From NCBI GenBank assembly GCA_046294345.1, contig JBKBJT010000003.1:62001-126000 (forward strand): a DNA stretch of 64,000 nt, read 5' to 3'. The stretch comes from Ferrovibrio sp046294345. Its GTDB lineage: Bacteria > Pseudomonadota > Alphaproteobacteria > Ferrovibrionales > Ferrovibrionaceae. The notes under the pieces are model-generated. The model saw nothing but the letters and a program-made list of their open reading frames with translations. It was not told where the DNA came from and searched no databases. Shown piece after piece: positions 1-8,112 of this stretch (the stretch's first letter is position 1; the number at the start of each line of letters is the position of its first letter). Position numbers and translations under genes: made by a program.

Positions 1-1
1 T

Positions 2-970
2 ACGGCCCCGCTCAGCGGCGTTGCCGTGCGCCTGGGCGATGGTGTCAACCGCCTGCTCGATGCCATCGGCGGTGCGATCGATGCTGTCGGCGGTGTGCTG
101 TCGGGGCTTGCCGCCGGCGACCTGACGCGGCGCGTCGAGGGCGAGTATCACGGCGTGTTCGCCAAGCTGCAGGGCGATGTGAACATGGCCGGCAATACGC
201 TGGCCGAGGCGATGAAGCACATCGCCGAGAATGCCAATGCCGTGCGCGATGCGTCGGCGGAGATATCGACTGGCAGCCAGGACCTGGCGCAGCGCACGGA
301 AAGCCAGGCGGCGGCGCTGGAGCAGACGGCGGCGTCGATGCACGAGGTGACGGCGACGGTGAAGCAGAATGCGGACAACGCCCAGGCCGCCAACCAGCTG
401 GCGACAGTGGCGCGCGACACCGCTGCGTCGGGCGGCGCCATCGTGCAGCAGGCGGTGACGGCGATGGGCCAGATCGAAGCCAGTTCGCAGAAAATCGTCG
501 ACATCGTGTCGCTGATCGACGAGATCGCTTTCCAGACCAACCTGCTGGCGCTGAATGCCTCGGTGGAAGCCGCCCGTGCCGGCGAGGCCGGAAAAGGCTT
601 TGCGGTCGTGGCGCAGGAAGTGCGCGCGCTGGCGCAGCGCAGCGCCAATGCCAGCAAGGACATCAAGGCGCTGATTGCGGAATCCAATGCGCAGGTGCGG
701 TCAGGTGCGTCGCTGGTGAACCAGGCGGGGGCCTCGCTGACCGAGATCGTCAATGCGGTGAAGAAGGCCAGCGACATCGTGGCCGAGATCGCGGCGGCAT
801 CTGCCGAACAGGCGCGCGGACTGGAAGAGGTGAACGGCGCCGTGGTCAACATGGACGAGATGACCCAGCGCAACGGCGCCCTGGTCGAGCAGACCAATGC
901 CTCGGCGCAGACGCTGGCCAACCAGTCTGACGCCTTGGCCGGGCTGCTGGCCCGCTTTCGCATTGCCTGA
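2..970 (+). CDS. Methyl-accepting chemotaxis protein, C-terminal part (5' end outside window)
   Basis: The reading frame is open to the left edge, so this is the C-terminal part of a chemoreceptor. The first ~60 residues look like a HAMP linker (GLAAGDLTRRV). The rest is the MCP signalling domain, a long helical hairpin whose tip carries the conserved DEIAFQTNLLALNASVEAAR segment that contacts CheA and CheW. The domain passes ligand or redox information to the CheA kinase. The protein stops shortly after the hairpin (LLARFRIA) and lacks the tail and pentapeptide found on the second chemoreceptor at 54960-57086. The input domain is not visible, so the stimulus is unknown. Codon use matches neighbouring genes. 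Confidence 0.93.
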   Translation, partial: TAPLSGVAVRLGDGVNRLLDAIGGAIDAVGGVLSGLAAGDLTRRVEGEYHGVFAKLQGDVNMAGNTLAEAMKHIAENANAVRDASAEISTGSQDLAQRTESQAAALEQTAASMHEVTATVKQNADNAQAANQLATVARDTAASGGAIVQQAVTAMGQIEASSQKIVDIVSLIDEIAFQTNLLALNASVEAARAGEAGKGFAVVAQEVRALAQRSANASKDIKALIAESNAQVRSGASLVNQAGASLTEIVNAVKKASDIVAEIAAASAEQARGLEEVNGAVVNMDEMTQRNGALVEQTNASAQTLANQSDALAGLLARFRIA

Positions 971-1441
971 CCGGGACTGGCCGGCGTTGCCTGCGGGGCG
1001 CGCCGGCCAGGCCGGACGGGCTGTCGCAGCCGGTCGCCATAGCGATTTCCCGCAATGATCCGGGAAACGGGCCGGATACCACGGACCATCGTCTAAGACA
1101 TGGTAAACGCAGAAGAATTGATCTTTATCGAGTTCTAGTTTAATTCTTTCCATTGAATACAGGTGCAATCAACGACCTATCAGAAAAGCAGTATTTTTTC
1201 TGTTTTTCACTCGCCAAAAAAGAGCAATGGCACTAGTCTGGACTCGTTAAGCGAGTCCGGCGGTCTGTAAACAAAGGACTTTTTGCTCGCATATCGGGTA
1301 GTGGCAACCTCAGTAGACTGAAGAGCCGCTATCGAGCTGAACGGTTAATGGCTCCGGTGAATCAAGGAAACTTTTCCCTCATTGCAGCTCCGCCTGCCTC
1401 GCGCCCCACTCCTGCCCAGCAGCAGTCCGGCGAGAGGCGGC
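971..1441. other. Intergenic region, comparatively AT-rich
   Basis: About 470 bases between the chemoreceptor and the small gene at 1442. Much of it (roughly 1090-1380) is richer in A and T than the surrounding coding DNA. I see no convincing protein-coding frame. It contains one perfect stem-loop at 1240-1258 (entered separately) and T-rich tracts around 1193-1208. It probably holds the promoter of the next gene, but I cannot assign -35 and -10 boxes with confidence. Confidence 0.5.
1240..1258. other. Perfect 7-bp stem-loop
   Basis: GGACTCG and CGAGTCC pair perfectly around the loop TTAAG. No T-tract follows, so it is not a standard intrinsic terminator on the plus strand. It could be an operator or a structured RNA element. 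Its function is unknown. Confidence 0.45.
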
Positions 1442-1921
1442 ATGACGGCTGACGCCGAAACCGTGGCTGAACGGCTTCGCCGCGTTCTCGCGCTGCTGCA
1501 GGCAACGCCCCTGCCGCCGGATCTGGTCGATAATCCGGGCCGTACCGGCCAGTGGCTCGTGACCCTGCAGAATCTGCAGCAATGCCTGGCCGTGCTGCGC
1601 GGCGACAGCCGCCTGCCCGATGGCCGGCCGACGGAAAGCCGCGGTGAACGCCTGACCCGCATCTTCAACCGGATGATCGCCGGCCTGCCGATGGGCTGCC
1701 TGGTCGAGCTGTCGCCGGTGATCAAGCTCGGCCTGCTGCGCCCGCTGGTGCAGGACCTGGATGCCATGGAACGCCGATTGCGGGGCAATCCGGTCCACGA
1801 GGTGGCCACGCTGGGCGCCTGGCTGTCGGAATACCGGATCGCCCTGGCCGAAATGGCCGCCAACCATGTGGCGCCCGATCCCCCGGCGGAATGGCGACCG
1901 CCTGAAGCCGTGCCCGTCTGA
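1442..1921 (+). CDS. Hypothetical protein, helical, 159 aa
   Basis: I do not recognise this protein. ATG 1442 is preferred because an AGAGG ribosome-binding site lies just upstream; a TTG at 1382 would add 20 proline-rich residues. The product looks soluble and mostly helical, with no signal peptide or membrane span. Leucine-rich amphipathic stretches occur near the N-terminus (AERLRRVLALLQ) and in the middle (ERLTRIFNRMIAGLPMGCLVEL). The C-terminus is proline-rich. It lies alone between a chemoreceptor and the histidine cluster, so context gives no function. Its codon use resembles the neighbours, which supports it being a real gene. Confidence 0.6.
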   Translation: MTADAETVAERLRRVLALLQATPLPPDLVDNPGRTGQWLVTLQNLQQCLAVLRGDSRLPDGRPTESRGERLTRIFNRMIAGLPMGCLVELSPVIKLGLLRPLVQDLDAMERRLRGNPVHEVATLGAWLSEYRIALAEMAANHVAPDPPAEWRPPEAVPV

Positions 1922-2101
1922 AGCAATTCGCGGCGGTTAGGCCGCGGTTCCAGGCCTTTCCCCGGGCAAAGCTGCCTAGCCACCCCCGCCGGTTCCTGCT
2001 ATACCGCGCCCGTCCGCGTCTGCCGGCCTACATGCAGGTCCGATCCCGCCCGGCTGACGCGCGTTGCTGTCGTTGCCGTATCAGTGCAAGGAGAGTGCCC
2101 C

Positions 2102-2695
2102 ATGGCCGCACGTCAGGCCAGCATTGCCCGGAAAACCAAGGAAACCGAGATCGCGGTCAAGCTCGATCTCGATGGTACCGGCGTTTACAACATCTCCACC
2201 GGCGTCGGTTTCCTCGACCATATGCTGGAGCAGCTCTCCCGCCACAGCCTGATCGACCTCGATGTGAAGGCCAAGGGCGACATCCATATCGATTTCCACC
2301 ACCTGACCGAGGATACCGGCATCGCCATCGGACAGGCCGTCGCCAAGGCCCTGGGCGAGCGCGCCGGCATCCAGCGTTACGGCGATGCCCTGATCCCGAT
2401 GGACGAGACGCTCACCCGCGTCGCGCTCGACGTGTCGAACCGGCCGTATCTGATCTGGAAGGTGAATTTCACCCGGCCAAAACTGGGCGACATGGATACC
2501 GAACTGTTCAAGGAATGGTTCCAGGCCTTCGCGCAGAATGCCGGCATCACCCTGCATGTCGAGAATCTGTACGGCGAGAACAATCACCATATCGTCGAGA
2601 CCTGCTACAAGGGCCTCGCCCGTGCCCTGCGTGCCGCCTTCACGGTGGATCCGCGCAGCCCGCATGCGGTGCCGTCCACCAAAGGCACGCTGTAA
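2102..2695 (+). CDS. hisB: Imidazoleglycerol-phosphate dehydratase HisB
   Basis: This enzyme dehydrates imidazole glycerol phosphate to imidazole acetol phosphate, the sixth step of histidine synthesis, in the cytoplasm. The two metal-binding histidine-rich repeats are visible: FLDHMLEQLSRHS with DFHHLTEDTGIAIG in the first half, and NNHHIVETCYKGLARALR in the second. It is a 197-residue monofunctional type without the phosphatase domain of the E. coli fusion. ATG 2102 is chosen because AAGGAGAG lies at the right distance; the GTG at 2084 is upstream of that site. It is the first gene of the hisB-DUF2628-hisH-GNAT-hisA run. Confidence 0.97.
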   Translation: MAARQASIARKTKETEIAVKLDLDGTGVYNISTGVGFLDHMLEQLSRHSLIDLDVKAKGDIHIDFHHLTEDTGIAIGQAVAKALGERAGIQRYGDALIPMDETLTRVALDVSNRPYLIWKVNFTRPKLGDMDTELFKEWFQAFAQNAGITLHVENLYGENNHHIVETCYKGLARALRAAFTVDPRSPHAVPSTKGTL

Positions 2696-2707
2696 AGCGG
2701 GGCAATC

Positions 2708-3172
2708 ATGCGTTTTTTCACCTTGCATGAGCGCCCCGGCAAAACCGGCGGCGATCCGCAGGTCGTGGCCGTGGGCAGCGGCTTTTCCTGGTGGGCGGCG
2801 ATCGTGCCGCCGCTGTGGCTGTTGCGCCATCGTCTCTGGCTTGGCCTGATCGGTTATCTGCTGCTCAGCCTGCTCTGGGGCGCCGCGCTGGAACTCGGCG
2901 ATATCGCCGAACCGGCCGCAACCGTGCTGGCGCTGGGATTGAGCTTCCTGATCGGTGCCATGGCGGCGGATTACCGGCGCTGGACCCTGGCCCGCCGGGG
3001 CTGGCGCTTCGTGGATGTGCAGCGCGCCGAAGATGCCGCCGAAGCCGAGGAGCGTTATATCCGCGGCCGTGCGGTGTCCGCCGCCGCGTCTGCGCCGACC
3101 GGCGCGGCCACCGCTCCGGTTCGCATCCTGCTGCCGCAACAGCAGACCGACGCATTCCCGAGGCTGGTGTGA
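2708..3172 (+). CDS. DUF2628 membrane protein
   Basis: A 154-residue protein of the DUF2628 type. A short N-terminal part (MRFFTLHERPG) is followed by about three hydrophobic segments near residues 27-40, 43-60 and 69-86, then a charged cytoplasmic tail that ends rich in alanine. This family is often found inside alphaproteobacterial histidine operons between hisB and hisH, as here, but its biochemical role is not known. Its TGA overlaps the ATG of hisH by one base, so the two are probably translationally coupled. Identification rests on the N-terminal pattern and gene position. Confidence 0.8.
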   Translation: MRFFTLHERPGKTGGDPQVVAVGSGFSWWAAIVPPLWLLRHRLWLGLIGYLLLSLLWGAALELGDIAEPAATVLALGLSFLIGAMAADYRRWTLARRGWRFVDVQRAEDAAEAEERYIRGRAVSAAASAPTGAATAPVRILLPQQQTDAFPRLV

Positions 3173-3816
3173 TGAAGCTGTCCCTGATTGATTACGGCTC
3201 GGGCAACCTGCGGTCGGCAGCCAAGGCGATCCAGCGCGCCGCCGATGAAAACAGCATTGCGCTCGACCTTGCCGTCACCGCCGACACCAAAACGGTCACG
3301 ACTGCCGATGCCATCGTGCTGCCGGGCGTGGGCGCCTTCGCCGACTGCTATCGTGGCCTGAGCAGTCTGCCCGGCATGATCGAAACGCTGAACGAACAGG
3401 TGATCAAGGGCGGCAAGCCGTTCCTTGGCATCTGCGTCGGCATGCAGCTGATGGCCACGGTCGGCCGCGAGCATGGCGAGCATAAGGGCCTGGGCTGGAT
3501 CGACGGTGCGGTGGAATTGCTGCGGCCGGCCGATCCGGCGCTGAAGGTGCCGCATATGGGCTGGAACCAGTTGCGCCTGCTGCAGCCGCAGCACCCCGTC
3601 TTCGCCGGCATCAAAACCGGCGACCATGCCTATTTCGTGCACAGCTATCACCTGCGGCCGAACGATCCCGCCGTGGTGCTGGCCGATGCCGATTACGGCG
3701 GCGCGGTGGTGGCCGCCATCGGTCGTGCCAACATGGTGGGCACGCAGTTCCATCCCGAAAAAAGCCAGGCCACCGGCCTGCACCTGCTGGCGAATTTCCT
3801 GCGGTGGCGGCCATGA
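3172..3816 (+). CDS. hisH: Imidazole glycerol phosphate synthase glutaminase subunit HisH
   Basis: HisH hydrolyses glutamine and channels ammonia to HisF, which makes imidazole glycerol phosphate and AICAR. It is a class I glutamine amidotransferase of 214 residues. The nucleophile is Cys88 in GICVGMQ, and the partner residues are His194 and Glu196 in QFHPEKSQ. ATG 3172 is the start, overlapping the stop of the DUF2628 gene; the frame is open further upstream but only inside that gene. Its partner hisF lies 12 kb away at 16052, an unusual separation for two subunits of one complex. Confidence 0.97.
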   Translation: MKLSLIDYGSGNLRSAAKAIQRAADENSIALDLAVTADTKTVTTADAIVLPGVGAFADCYRGLSSLPGMIETLNEQVIKGGKPFLGICVGMQLMATVGREHGEHKGLGWIDGAVELLRPADPALKVPHMGWNQLRLLQPQHPVFAGIKTGDHAYFVHSYHLRPNDPAVVLADADYGGAVVAAIGRANMVGTQFHPEKSQATGLHLLANFLRWRP

Positions 3817-3842
3817 GCGGCAAGTTCGAGGAAGAGCGCGCC

Positions 3843-4391
3843 ATGAATGTGAAACTGCAGCAGATCAAGCCGAACGCGGTGGTCGAGAAGGTGGTCGCGC
3901 TTGGCGACGACGAGATCGACGAGCTGTGCGAGGCGGCCGAGAAGGCGATCATCGATGGCAACGGCTTCGGTTGGCTGAAGGTGCCGCCGCGCCGCGTGCT
4001 GGAAAGCTACTGGCGCGGCGTGCTGCTGATGCCGCAGCGCGATCTGCTGGTGGCCCGGCTGGATGGCGCCATCGTCGGTTCGGCACAGTTGCTGCGCCCG
4101 CCGCCCAATAACGAGGCGCAGGCGCATTCCGCCACGCTGACCACCTTCTTCATCGCACCCTGGGCGCGTGGCCATGGCCTGGCGCGCGGGCTGATCCGCG
4201 TGCTGGAGGATATTGCCCGCGAGGCCGGTTTCCGCCAGATCGATCTCGATTTCCGCGCCAGCCAGACGGCGGCGATCCAGCTCTGCGAACAGGCCGGCTA
4301 CAAACGCTGGGGCACCAAGCCGCGTTATGCCTATGTGGATGGCGCCTATGTCGACGGTTATTTCTATACCAAGGCCCTGATCATCGAATGA
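3843..4391 (+). CDS. GNAT family N-acetyltransferase in his operon
   Basis: A GNAT-fold acetyltransferase of about 182 residues. The acetyl-CoA pyrophosphate-binding loop is visible as RGHGLARGLI after the strand TTFFIAPWA, followed by QIDLDFRASQTAAIQLCEQAGYKR, the usual end of the fold (strand, helix, residue near the thiol). ATG 3843 follows a GAGGAAGAG site; ATG 3813, overlapping the hisH stop, would add ten residues and cannot be excluded. GNAT genes occur at this place in some alphaproteobacterial his clusters, but the substrate is unknown. The stop overlaps hisA by four bases (ATGA), so it is part of the operon. Confidence 0.85.
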   Translation: MNVKLQQIKPNAVVEKVVALGDDEIDELCEAAEKAIIDGNGFGWLKVPPRRVLESYWRGVLLMPQRDLLVARLDGAIVGSAQLLRPPPNNEAQAHSATLTTFFIAPWARGHGLARGLIRVLEDIAREAGFRQIDLDFRASQTAAIQLCEQAGYKRWGTKPRYAYVDGAYVDGYFYTKALIIE

Positions 4392-5125
4392 GCGCACTCA
4401 ATCTTTATCCTGCCATCGATCTCAAGAATGGCGAATGCGTTCGCCTGCAGCAGGGCGACATGGACCGTGTGACGGTGTTCAACCGCGATCCGGCCGCCCA
4501 GGCAAAGCAGTGGCAGGATGCCGGCTTTCAGTATCTGCATCTCGTCGATCTGGACGGCGCCTTCGCCGGCAAGCCGGCCAATGCCGAGGCCGTGAAGGCA
4601 ATCCGCAAGGCGGTCACGCTGCCGATCCAGCTTGGTGGCGGCATCCGCGACGAGGCGACCATCGAAAGCTGGCTCGAGGCCGGCATCACCCGCGTGATCC
4701 TCGGCACCATCGCCGTGCGCAATCCCGATCTGGTGAAAGAGGCAGCGAAGCGCTGGCCCGGCCGTGTCGTGGTCGGCATCGATGCCCGTTCGGGCCGCGT
4801 GGCGGTGGAAGGCTGGGCTGAGGCCAGCGATCTGGATGCCATCGACCTGGCGAAGAAATTCGTTGATGCCGGCGTGGCCGCCATCGTCTACACCGATATC
4901 GATCGCGACGGCCTGCTGAAGGGCGTGAATGTCACCGCCACCGCGGCGATGGCGCGCGCGGTGCCGATCCCGGTGATCGCCTCGGGCGGCCTGGCCGGCA
5001 TCGAGGATGTAATCGCGCTGAAGAAAGAGGCCGCCAATGGCGCGGCCATCGACGGTGCGATCCTGGGCCGCGCGCTGTATGATGGCCGGATCGATCCAGC
5101 CGCCGCGCTGAAGGAAGCGGCCTAG
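4388..5125 (+). CDS. hisA: Phosphoribosylformimino-5-aminoimidazole carboxamide ribotide isomerase HisA
   Basis: HisA performs the Amadori rearrangement of ProFAR to PRFAR, the step before HisHF. It is a (beta/alpha)8 barrel of 245 residues. The N-terminal catalytic Asp is in YPAIDLKNG (Asp11), and the second catalytic Asp is in VYTDIDRDG. The phosphate-binding glycine motifs LGGGIRDE and ASGGLAG are present. The start overlaps the acetyltransferase stop in ATGA. The stop codon TAG is shared base for base with the stop of the convergent TetR gene inside an 18-bp palindrome. hisF does not follow directly as it usually does in related genomes. Confidence 0.97.
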   Translation: MSALNLYPAIDLKNGECVRLQQGDMDRVTVFNRDPAAQAKQWQDAGFQYLHLVDLDGAFAGKPANAEAVKAIRKAVTLPIQLGGGIRDEATIESWLEAGITRVILGTIAVRNPDLVKEAAKRWPGRVVVGIDARSGRVAVEGWAEASDLDAIDLAKKFVDAGVAAIVYTDIDRDGLLKGVNVTATAAMARAVPIPVIASGGLAGIEDVIALKKEAANGAAIDGAILGRALYDGRIDPAAALKEAA

Positions 5126-5132
5126 GCCGCTT
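5115..5132. repeat. 18-bp palindrome holding both convergent stop codons
   Basis: AAGCGGCCTAGGCCGCTT reads the same on both strands. The central CTAG supplies the TAG of hisA (plus) and the TAG of the TetR gene (minus), so the two genes overlap by four bases. With no spare loop it would form a tight hairpin in either RNA and is followed by only a short T-run (CTTT). It may act as a weak bidirectional terminator. Confidence 0.6.
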
Positions 5133-5727
5133 TCGGCAGGGCCGCGTCGAGGATCGCACCCGCCGCCGTGGCGGCGTGGTCGGCCATCGCCGGCTGCCGC
5201 GTCACCATCGCGGCGACAATCGCGCCATCCATCAACAGGCCGATCTGATGCGCCAGCGCATCGGGCGCCGCGATGCCGGCCTCGCGCGCCAGGCGGCCGA
5301 AAAAGTCCAGCACCGCGCCTTTATGCTGCAGCGTCAGGCCGCGCAGCCGTGTCTCGCCCTTGTCGTGCTCGGCCACGGCATTGATGAAGGCGCAGCCGAA
5401 ATAATCCTCACGCTCGAACCAGCTGCGCAGAACCGGAAACACGGCTTTCAGTTTTTGCGCCGGCGTGGCGCCTGCGGCTTCCACGGCCGCGAAGAACCAG
5501 TCGCGCCATTCCTCGCCTTCGCGTTCCAGCACGGCGTAAAGCAGGCCTTCCTTCGAACCGAAGCGGTTATACAAGGTCATCCGTGCCACGCCGGATTCAG
5601 CGATGATGCGGTCGATGCCGGTGGCATGGATGCCATCGCGGCAGAACAGCAGCTTGGCGGTGCTCAGCAGACGTTCGGTCGGCTGGGCATTGCCGTCGGT
5701 CTCGGGGGCGGTCGGCTGGGCTTGCAT
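5122..5727 (-). CDS. TetR/AcrR family transcriptional regulator
   Basis: A 201-residue TetR-type repressor. The N-terminal helix-turn-helix is at about residues 30-55 (IDRIIAESGVARMTLYNRFGSK), followed by a helical ligand-binding domain with the pattern YFGCAFINAVAEH, common in TetR proteins that sense small organic molecules. ATG 5727 begins the conserved part; the upstream frame to 5808 lacks similarity to the fold and crosses a likely promoter. It is divergent from the ABC-transporter operon at 6057. Closely similar 14-bp elements lie in front of both genes (5752-5765 and 5943-5956), so it probably controls that operon and itself. Confidence 0.9.
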   Translation of the reverse strand: MQAQPTAPETDGNAQPTERLLSTAKLLFCRDGIHATGIDRIIAESGVARMTLYNRFGSKEGLLYAVLEREGEEWRDWFFAAVEAAGATPAQKLKAVFPVLRSWFEREDYFGCAFINAVAEHDKGETRLRGLTLQHKGAVLDFFGRLAREAGIAAPDALAHQIGLLMDGAIVAAMVTRQPAMADHAATAAGAILDAALPKAA

Positions 5728-5751
5728 GATGCGCTGAGAAGACTCTGAACG

Positions 5752-5765
5752 GATCGGTCTGTCTA
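5752..5765 (-). promoter_or_regulatory. Candidate TetR operator, copy 1
   Basis: Read on the minus strand this is TAGACAGACCGATC. It differs at one base from the plus-strand copy at 5943-5956. It lies about 25-38 bases upstream of the TetR start, where a repressor could block its own promoter. Binding is inferred from repetition and position only. Confidence 0.55.
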
Positions 5766-5942
5766 GTGGCTTTGTATAAGTCAACGACCGTCCGGCGGAT
5801 AGTCGCAATCCAAACTGTGGAATTGCCCAAGATTCTGGCCTCTGCCTGCCGGCTCTGCATGCTTTGCAGTCAGACTCGGCTGCCGGATTGCCAGGAGAAT
5901 CGCTAAGTCATTGGCGAATATGACTTGGCATCAAGCTTGCTC

Positions 5943-5956
5943 TAGATAGACCGATC
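5943..5956 (+). promoter_or_regulatory. Candidate TetR operator, copy 2
   Basis: TAGATAGACCGATC, matching copy 1 at 13 of 14 positions in opposite orientation. It is about 100 bases upstream of the ABC ATPase gene and overlaps a possible -10 box. It runs directly into the inverted repeat at 5954-5973. Confidence 0.55.
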
Positions 5957-5973
5957 ATTCTTGTTGGAATGAT
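5954..5973. promoter_or_regulatory. Perfect inverted repeat ahead of ABC operon
   Basis: ATCATTC and GAATGAT pair perfectly around TTGTTG. It overlaps the end of the second TetR-like element by three bases. It could be a second regulator site or a stem-loop in the leader RNA. Confidence 0.5.
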
Positions 5974-6056
5974 ATGGAAAGGGCAAAGCCGGATGATCCA
6001 CCCCGCGCGCTATCCCCTGTGCAGTCTGCCGGCATTCCTGCTGGGGCCCTGCCCTC

Positions 6057-6887
6057 ATGTATAAGCCGGGGGCGCATATCCAGATCCAGGGCATCGGCCA
6101 CCAGTATCGCCGCGGCCAGCCGGCCCTGCGCGGCATCGAGGCCGAAATCCAGCCCTGCGAGGCGGTAGCGCTGATCGGCCGCTCCGGCTGTGGCAAATCC
6201 ACCCTGCTCCATATCATCGCCGGCCTGCTCAAGCCCGCCGAGGGTCAGGTGCTGATCGACGGCGAAATCGTGCGAGGTCCGTCGCCGAAATGGAACATGA
6301 TGTTCCAGTCGCCGTCGCTCTATCCGTGGATGAGCGTGGGCGAGAATGCGGCGCTGGGTCTGAAATTCGCCGGCGTGCAGCCGGCCGAGCGTCGCGCCAT
6401 CGTGCAGGAACTGCTCGACCTGGTGCAGCTGGGCGAGCATTACGACACCCCGGCCCTGCAGCTTTCCGGCGGCCAGCAGCAGCGCGTGGCGCTGGCCCGT
6501 TCGCTGGCGACCCGACCCGACGTGCTGCTGCTCGACGAACCCTTCTCGGCGCTGGATGCCTTCACCCGCGCGGCCCTGCAGCGCGACGTGCGCCGCATCT
6601 GCCGCGACCGCAAGATCACGCTGGTGCTGGTGACGCACGATATCGACGAGGCCGTGCTGATGGCCGATTGCGCCCTGGTCATGCAGGCCAATCCGGGCTG
6701 CATCGCCGCCGTCACCCGCATCGACCTGCCGGAAGAGCGCCATCGCGCCGATCCGGCCGTGCAGGCCGAACGCGACCGGCTGCTGAAACTCTTCGAGGGC
6801 TGCACCGGCGAACATCTGCCGCGCGGCGAGAACGACTCCGGCCTTTCCCAGATCAAAAACGAGGTGAGCTATGTGCGAGCAGTGTGA
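6057..6887 (+). CDS. ABC transporter ATP-binding protein, NitT/TauT (SsuB/TauB-like) type
   Basis: The ATPase subunit of an importer, working at the inner face of the membrane with the permease at 8109 and the binding protein at 6871. Walker A is GRSGCGKST (residues 41-49), the signature is LSGGQQQR (about 136-143) and Walker B is LLLDEP (about 157-162), followed by the switch histidine in VTHDIDEAV. This class imports nitrate, sulfonates, taurine, aromatic acids or thiamine precursors, so the family alone does not give the substrate. The 276-residue length is normal. The next gene begins 17 bases before this one ends. Confidence 0.93.
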   Translation: MYKPGAHIQIQGIGHQYRRGQPALRGIEAEIQPCEAVALIGRSGCGKSTLLHIIAGLLKPAEGQVLIDGEIVRGPSPKWNMMFQSPSLYPWMSVGENAALGLKFAGVQPAERRAIVQELLDLVQLGEHYDTPALQLSGGQQQRVALARSLATRPDVLLLDEPFSALDAFTRAALQRDVRRICRDRKITLVLVTHDIDEAVLMADCALVMQANPGCIAAVTRIDLPEERHRADPAVQAERDRLLKLFEGCTGEHLPRGENDSGLSQIKNEVSYVRAV

Positions 6888-8112
6888 CAGCGGCAACCTG
6901 ATCGACCATGGCTCTGCCCCGAAAGGCGGCCTGACGCGGCGCGGCTATCTCGACCTGATGGCGGCCGGCGGCCTGGCCATGTTGGGCGGCCTGACACCCG
7001 GCCTGTCATTCGCGCAGCCGAAGGATGACGTGGTGCGCATCGGCTACCTGCCGATCACCGATGCCACCGCTTTGCTGGTGGCGCATGGCATGGGCTTCTT
7101 CAAGGAGGAAGGCCTGGTCGCCGAGAAGCCGACGCTGATCCGCTCGTGGTCGTCGCTGGTGGAAAGCTTCGCCGCGCAGAAATTCAACCTGGTGCACTTC
7201 CTCAAGCCGATCCCGGTCTGGATGCGCTACAACAACAAGTTCCCGGTCAAGATCATGGCCTGGGCGCATACCAACGGTTCGGCCATCGTGGTCGGCAAGG
7301 ATGCCGGCATCAACAGCTTTGCCGATCTGAAGGGCAAGCAGGTAGCCGTGCCCTACTGGTATTCCATGCACAATATCGTGCTGCAGATGGCCATGCGGGC
7401 CAATGGTGTGAAGGCCGTGATCAAGGAGCAGGGCCAGCCGCTGGCGGCCGATGAATGCAACCTGCAGGTCATGGCGCCGCCCGACATGCCGCCGGCCCTG
7501 GCTGCCAAGAAGCTCGACGCCTACATCGTCGCCGAGCCGTTCAATGCCCTGGGCGAGCTGCGCGCCGGCGCCAAGATGCTGCGTTTCACCGGCGACATGT
7601 GGAAGAACCATCCCTGCTGCGTGGTCTGCATGCACGAGGTCGACACCAAGGAGCGGTCCGAATGGACGCAGAAGGTGATGAACGCCGTCGTGAAGGCGCA
7701 GGTCTATGCCAGCGCCAACAAGAAGGACGTCGCCAAGCTGCTGTCGCGCGACGGCATGGAATACCTGCCGGTGCCGCAGGATGTGGTCGAGCGTGCGATG
7801 ACGCTCTACGACACCGGCACCTATGCGACGCCGCCGGCGATCAAGCATCCCGACTGGAAAAACGGCCGCATCGACTTCAACGGCTTCCCCTATGCATCGG
7901 CCACCAAGCTGATCGTCAAGGCGATGAACGAGACCGTCGTGTCGGGCGATACCACCTTCCTCGGCGGCCTTGATCCCGACTTCGTCGCGAAAGACCTGGT
8001 CGACGACCGCTTCATCCGCAAGGCGCTGGCCAAGTTCCCCGACTGGCGCAAGGACCCGACCGTGCCGACGGGCAGCGATCCCTTCACCCGCGAGGAGCTC
8101 ATCGCGCTGTGA
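6871..8112 (+). CDS. ABC transporter substrate-binding protein, NrtA/CmpA-like, probable Tat export
   Basis: The periplasmic receptor of the importer, 413 residues. After a polar N-terminus (MCEQCDSG) a twin-arginine motif TRRGYLDLMAAGG at about residues 22-34 is followed by a hydrophobic stretch and LSFAQP, suggesting Tat export in a folded state. The mature part starts with the usual VRIGYLPITDATALLVAHGMGFF of the NMT1/NrtA-type fold, in which the first strand and the loop for the ligand lie. It overlaps the ATPase gene by 17 bases and has a GAGGTGAG site before ATG 6871. The ligand is unknown; an organosulfur or organic acid is inferred from context. Confidence 0.9.
   Translation: MCEQCDSGNLIDHGSAPKGGLTRRGYLDLMAAGGLAMLGGLTPGLSFAQPKDDVVRIGYLPITDATALLVAHGMGFFKEEGLVAEKPTLIRSWSSLVESFAAQKFNLVHFLKPIPVWMRYNNKFPVKIMAWAHTNGSAIVVGKDAGINSFADLKGKQVAVPYWYSMHNIVLQMAMRANGVKAVIKEQGQPLAADECNLQVMAPPDMPPALAAKKLDAYIVAEPFNALGELRAGAKMLRFTGDMWKNHPCCVVCMHEVDTKERSEWTQKVMNAVVKAQVYASANKKDVAKLLSRDGMEYLPVPQDVVERAMTLYDTGTYATPPAIKHPDWKNGRIDFNGFPYASATKLIVKAMNETVVSGDTTFLGGLDPDFVAKDLVDDRFIRKALAKFPDWRKDPTVPTGSDPFTREELIAL

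Larger units (their letters stand above)
5728..6056. other. Divergent promoter region between TetR gene and ABC operon
   Basis: 329 bases holding both divergent promoters. It contains an inverted pair of 14-bp elements and a perfect 7-bp inverted repeat (separate entries). On the plus side TTGGCA, 16 bases, then TAGACC could be a promoter in which the element overlaps the -10 box. On the minus side TTGACT lies upstream of TAGACA. No coding frame is convincing here. Confidence 0.5.
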
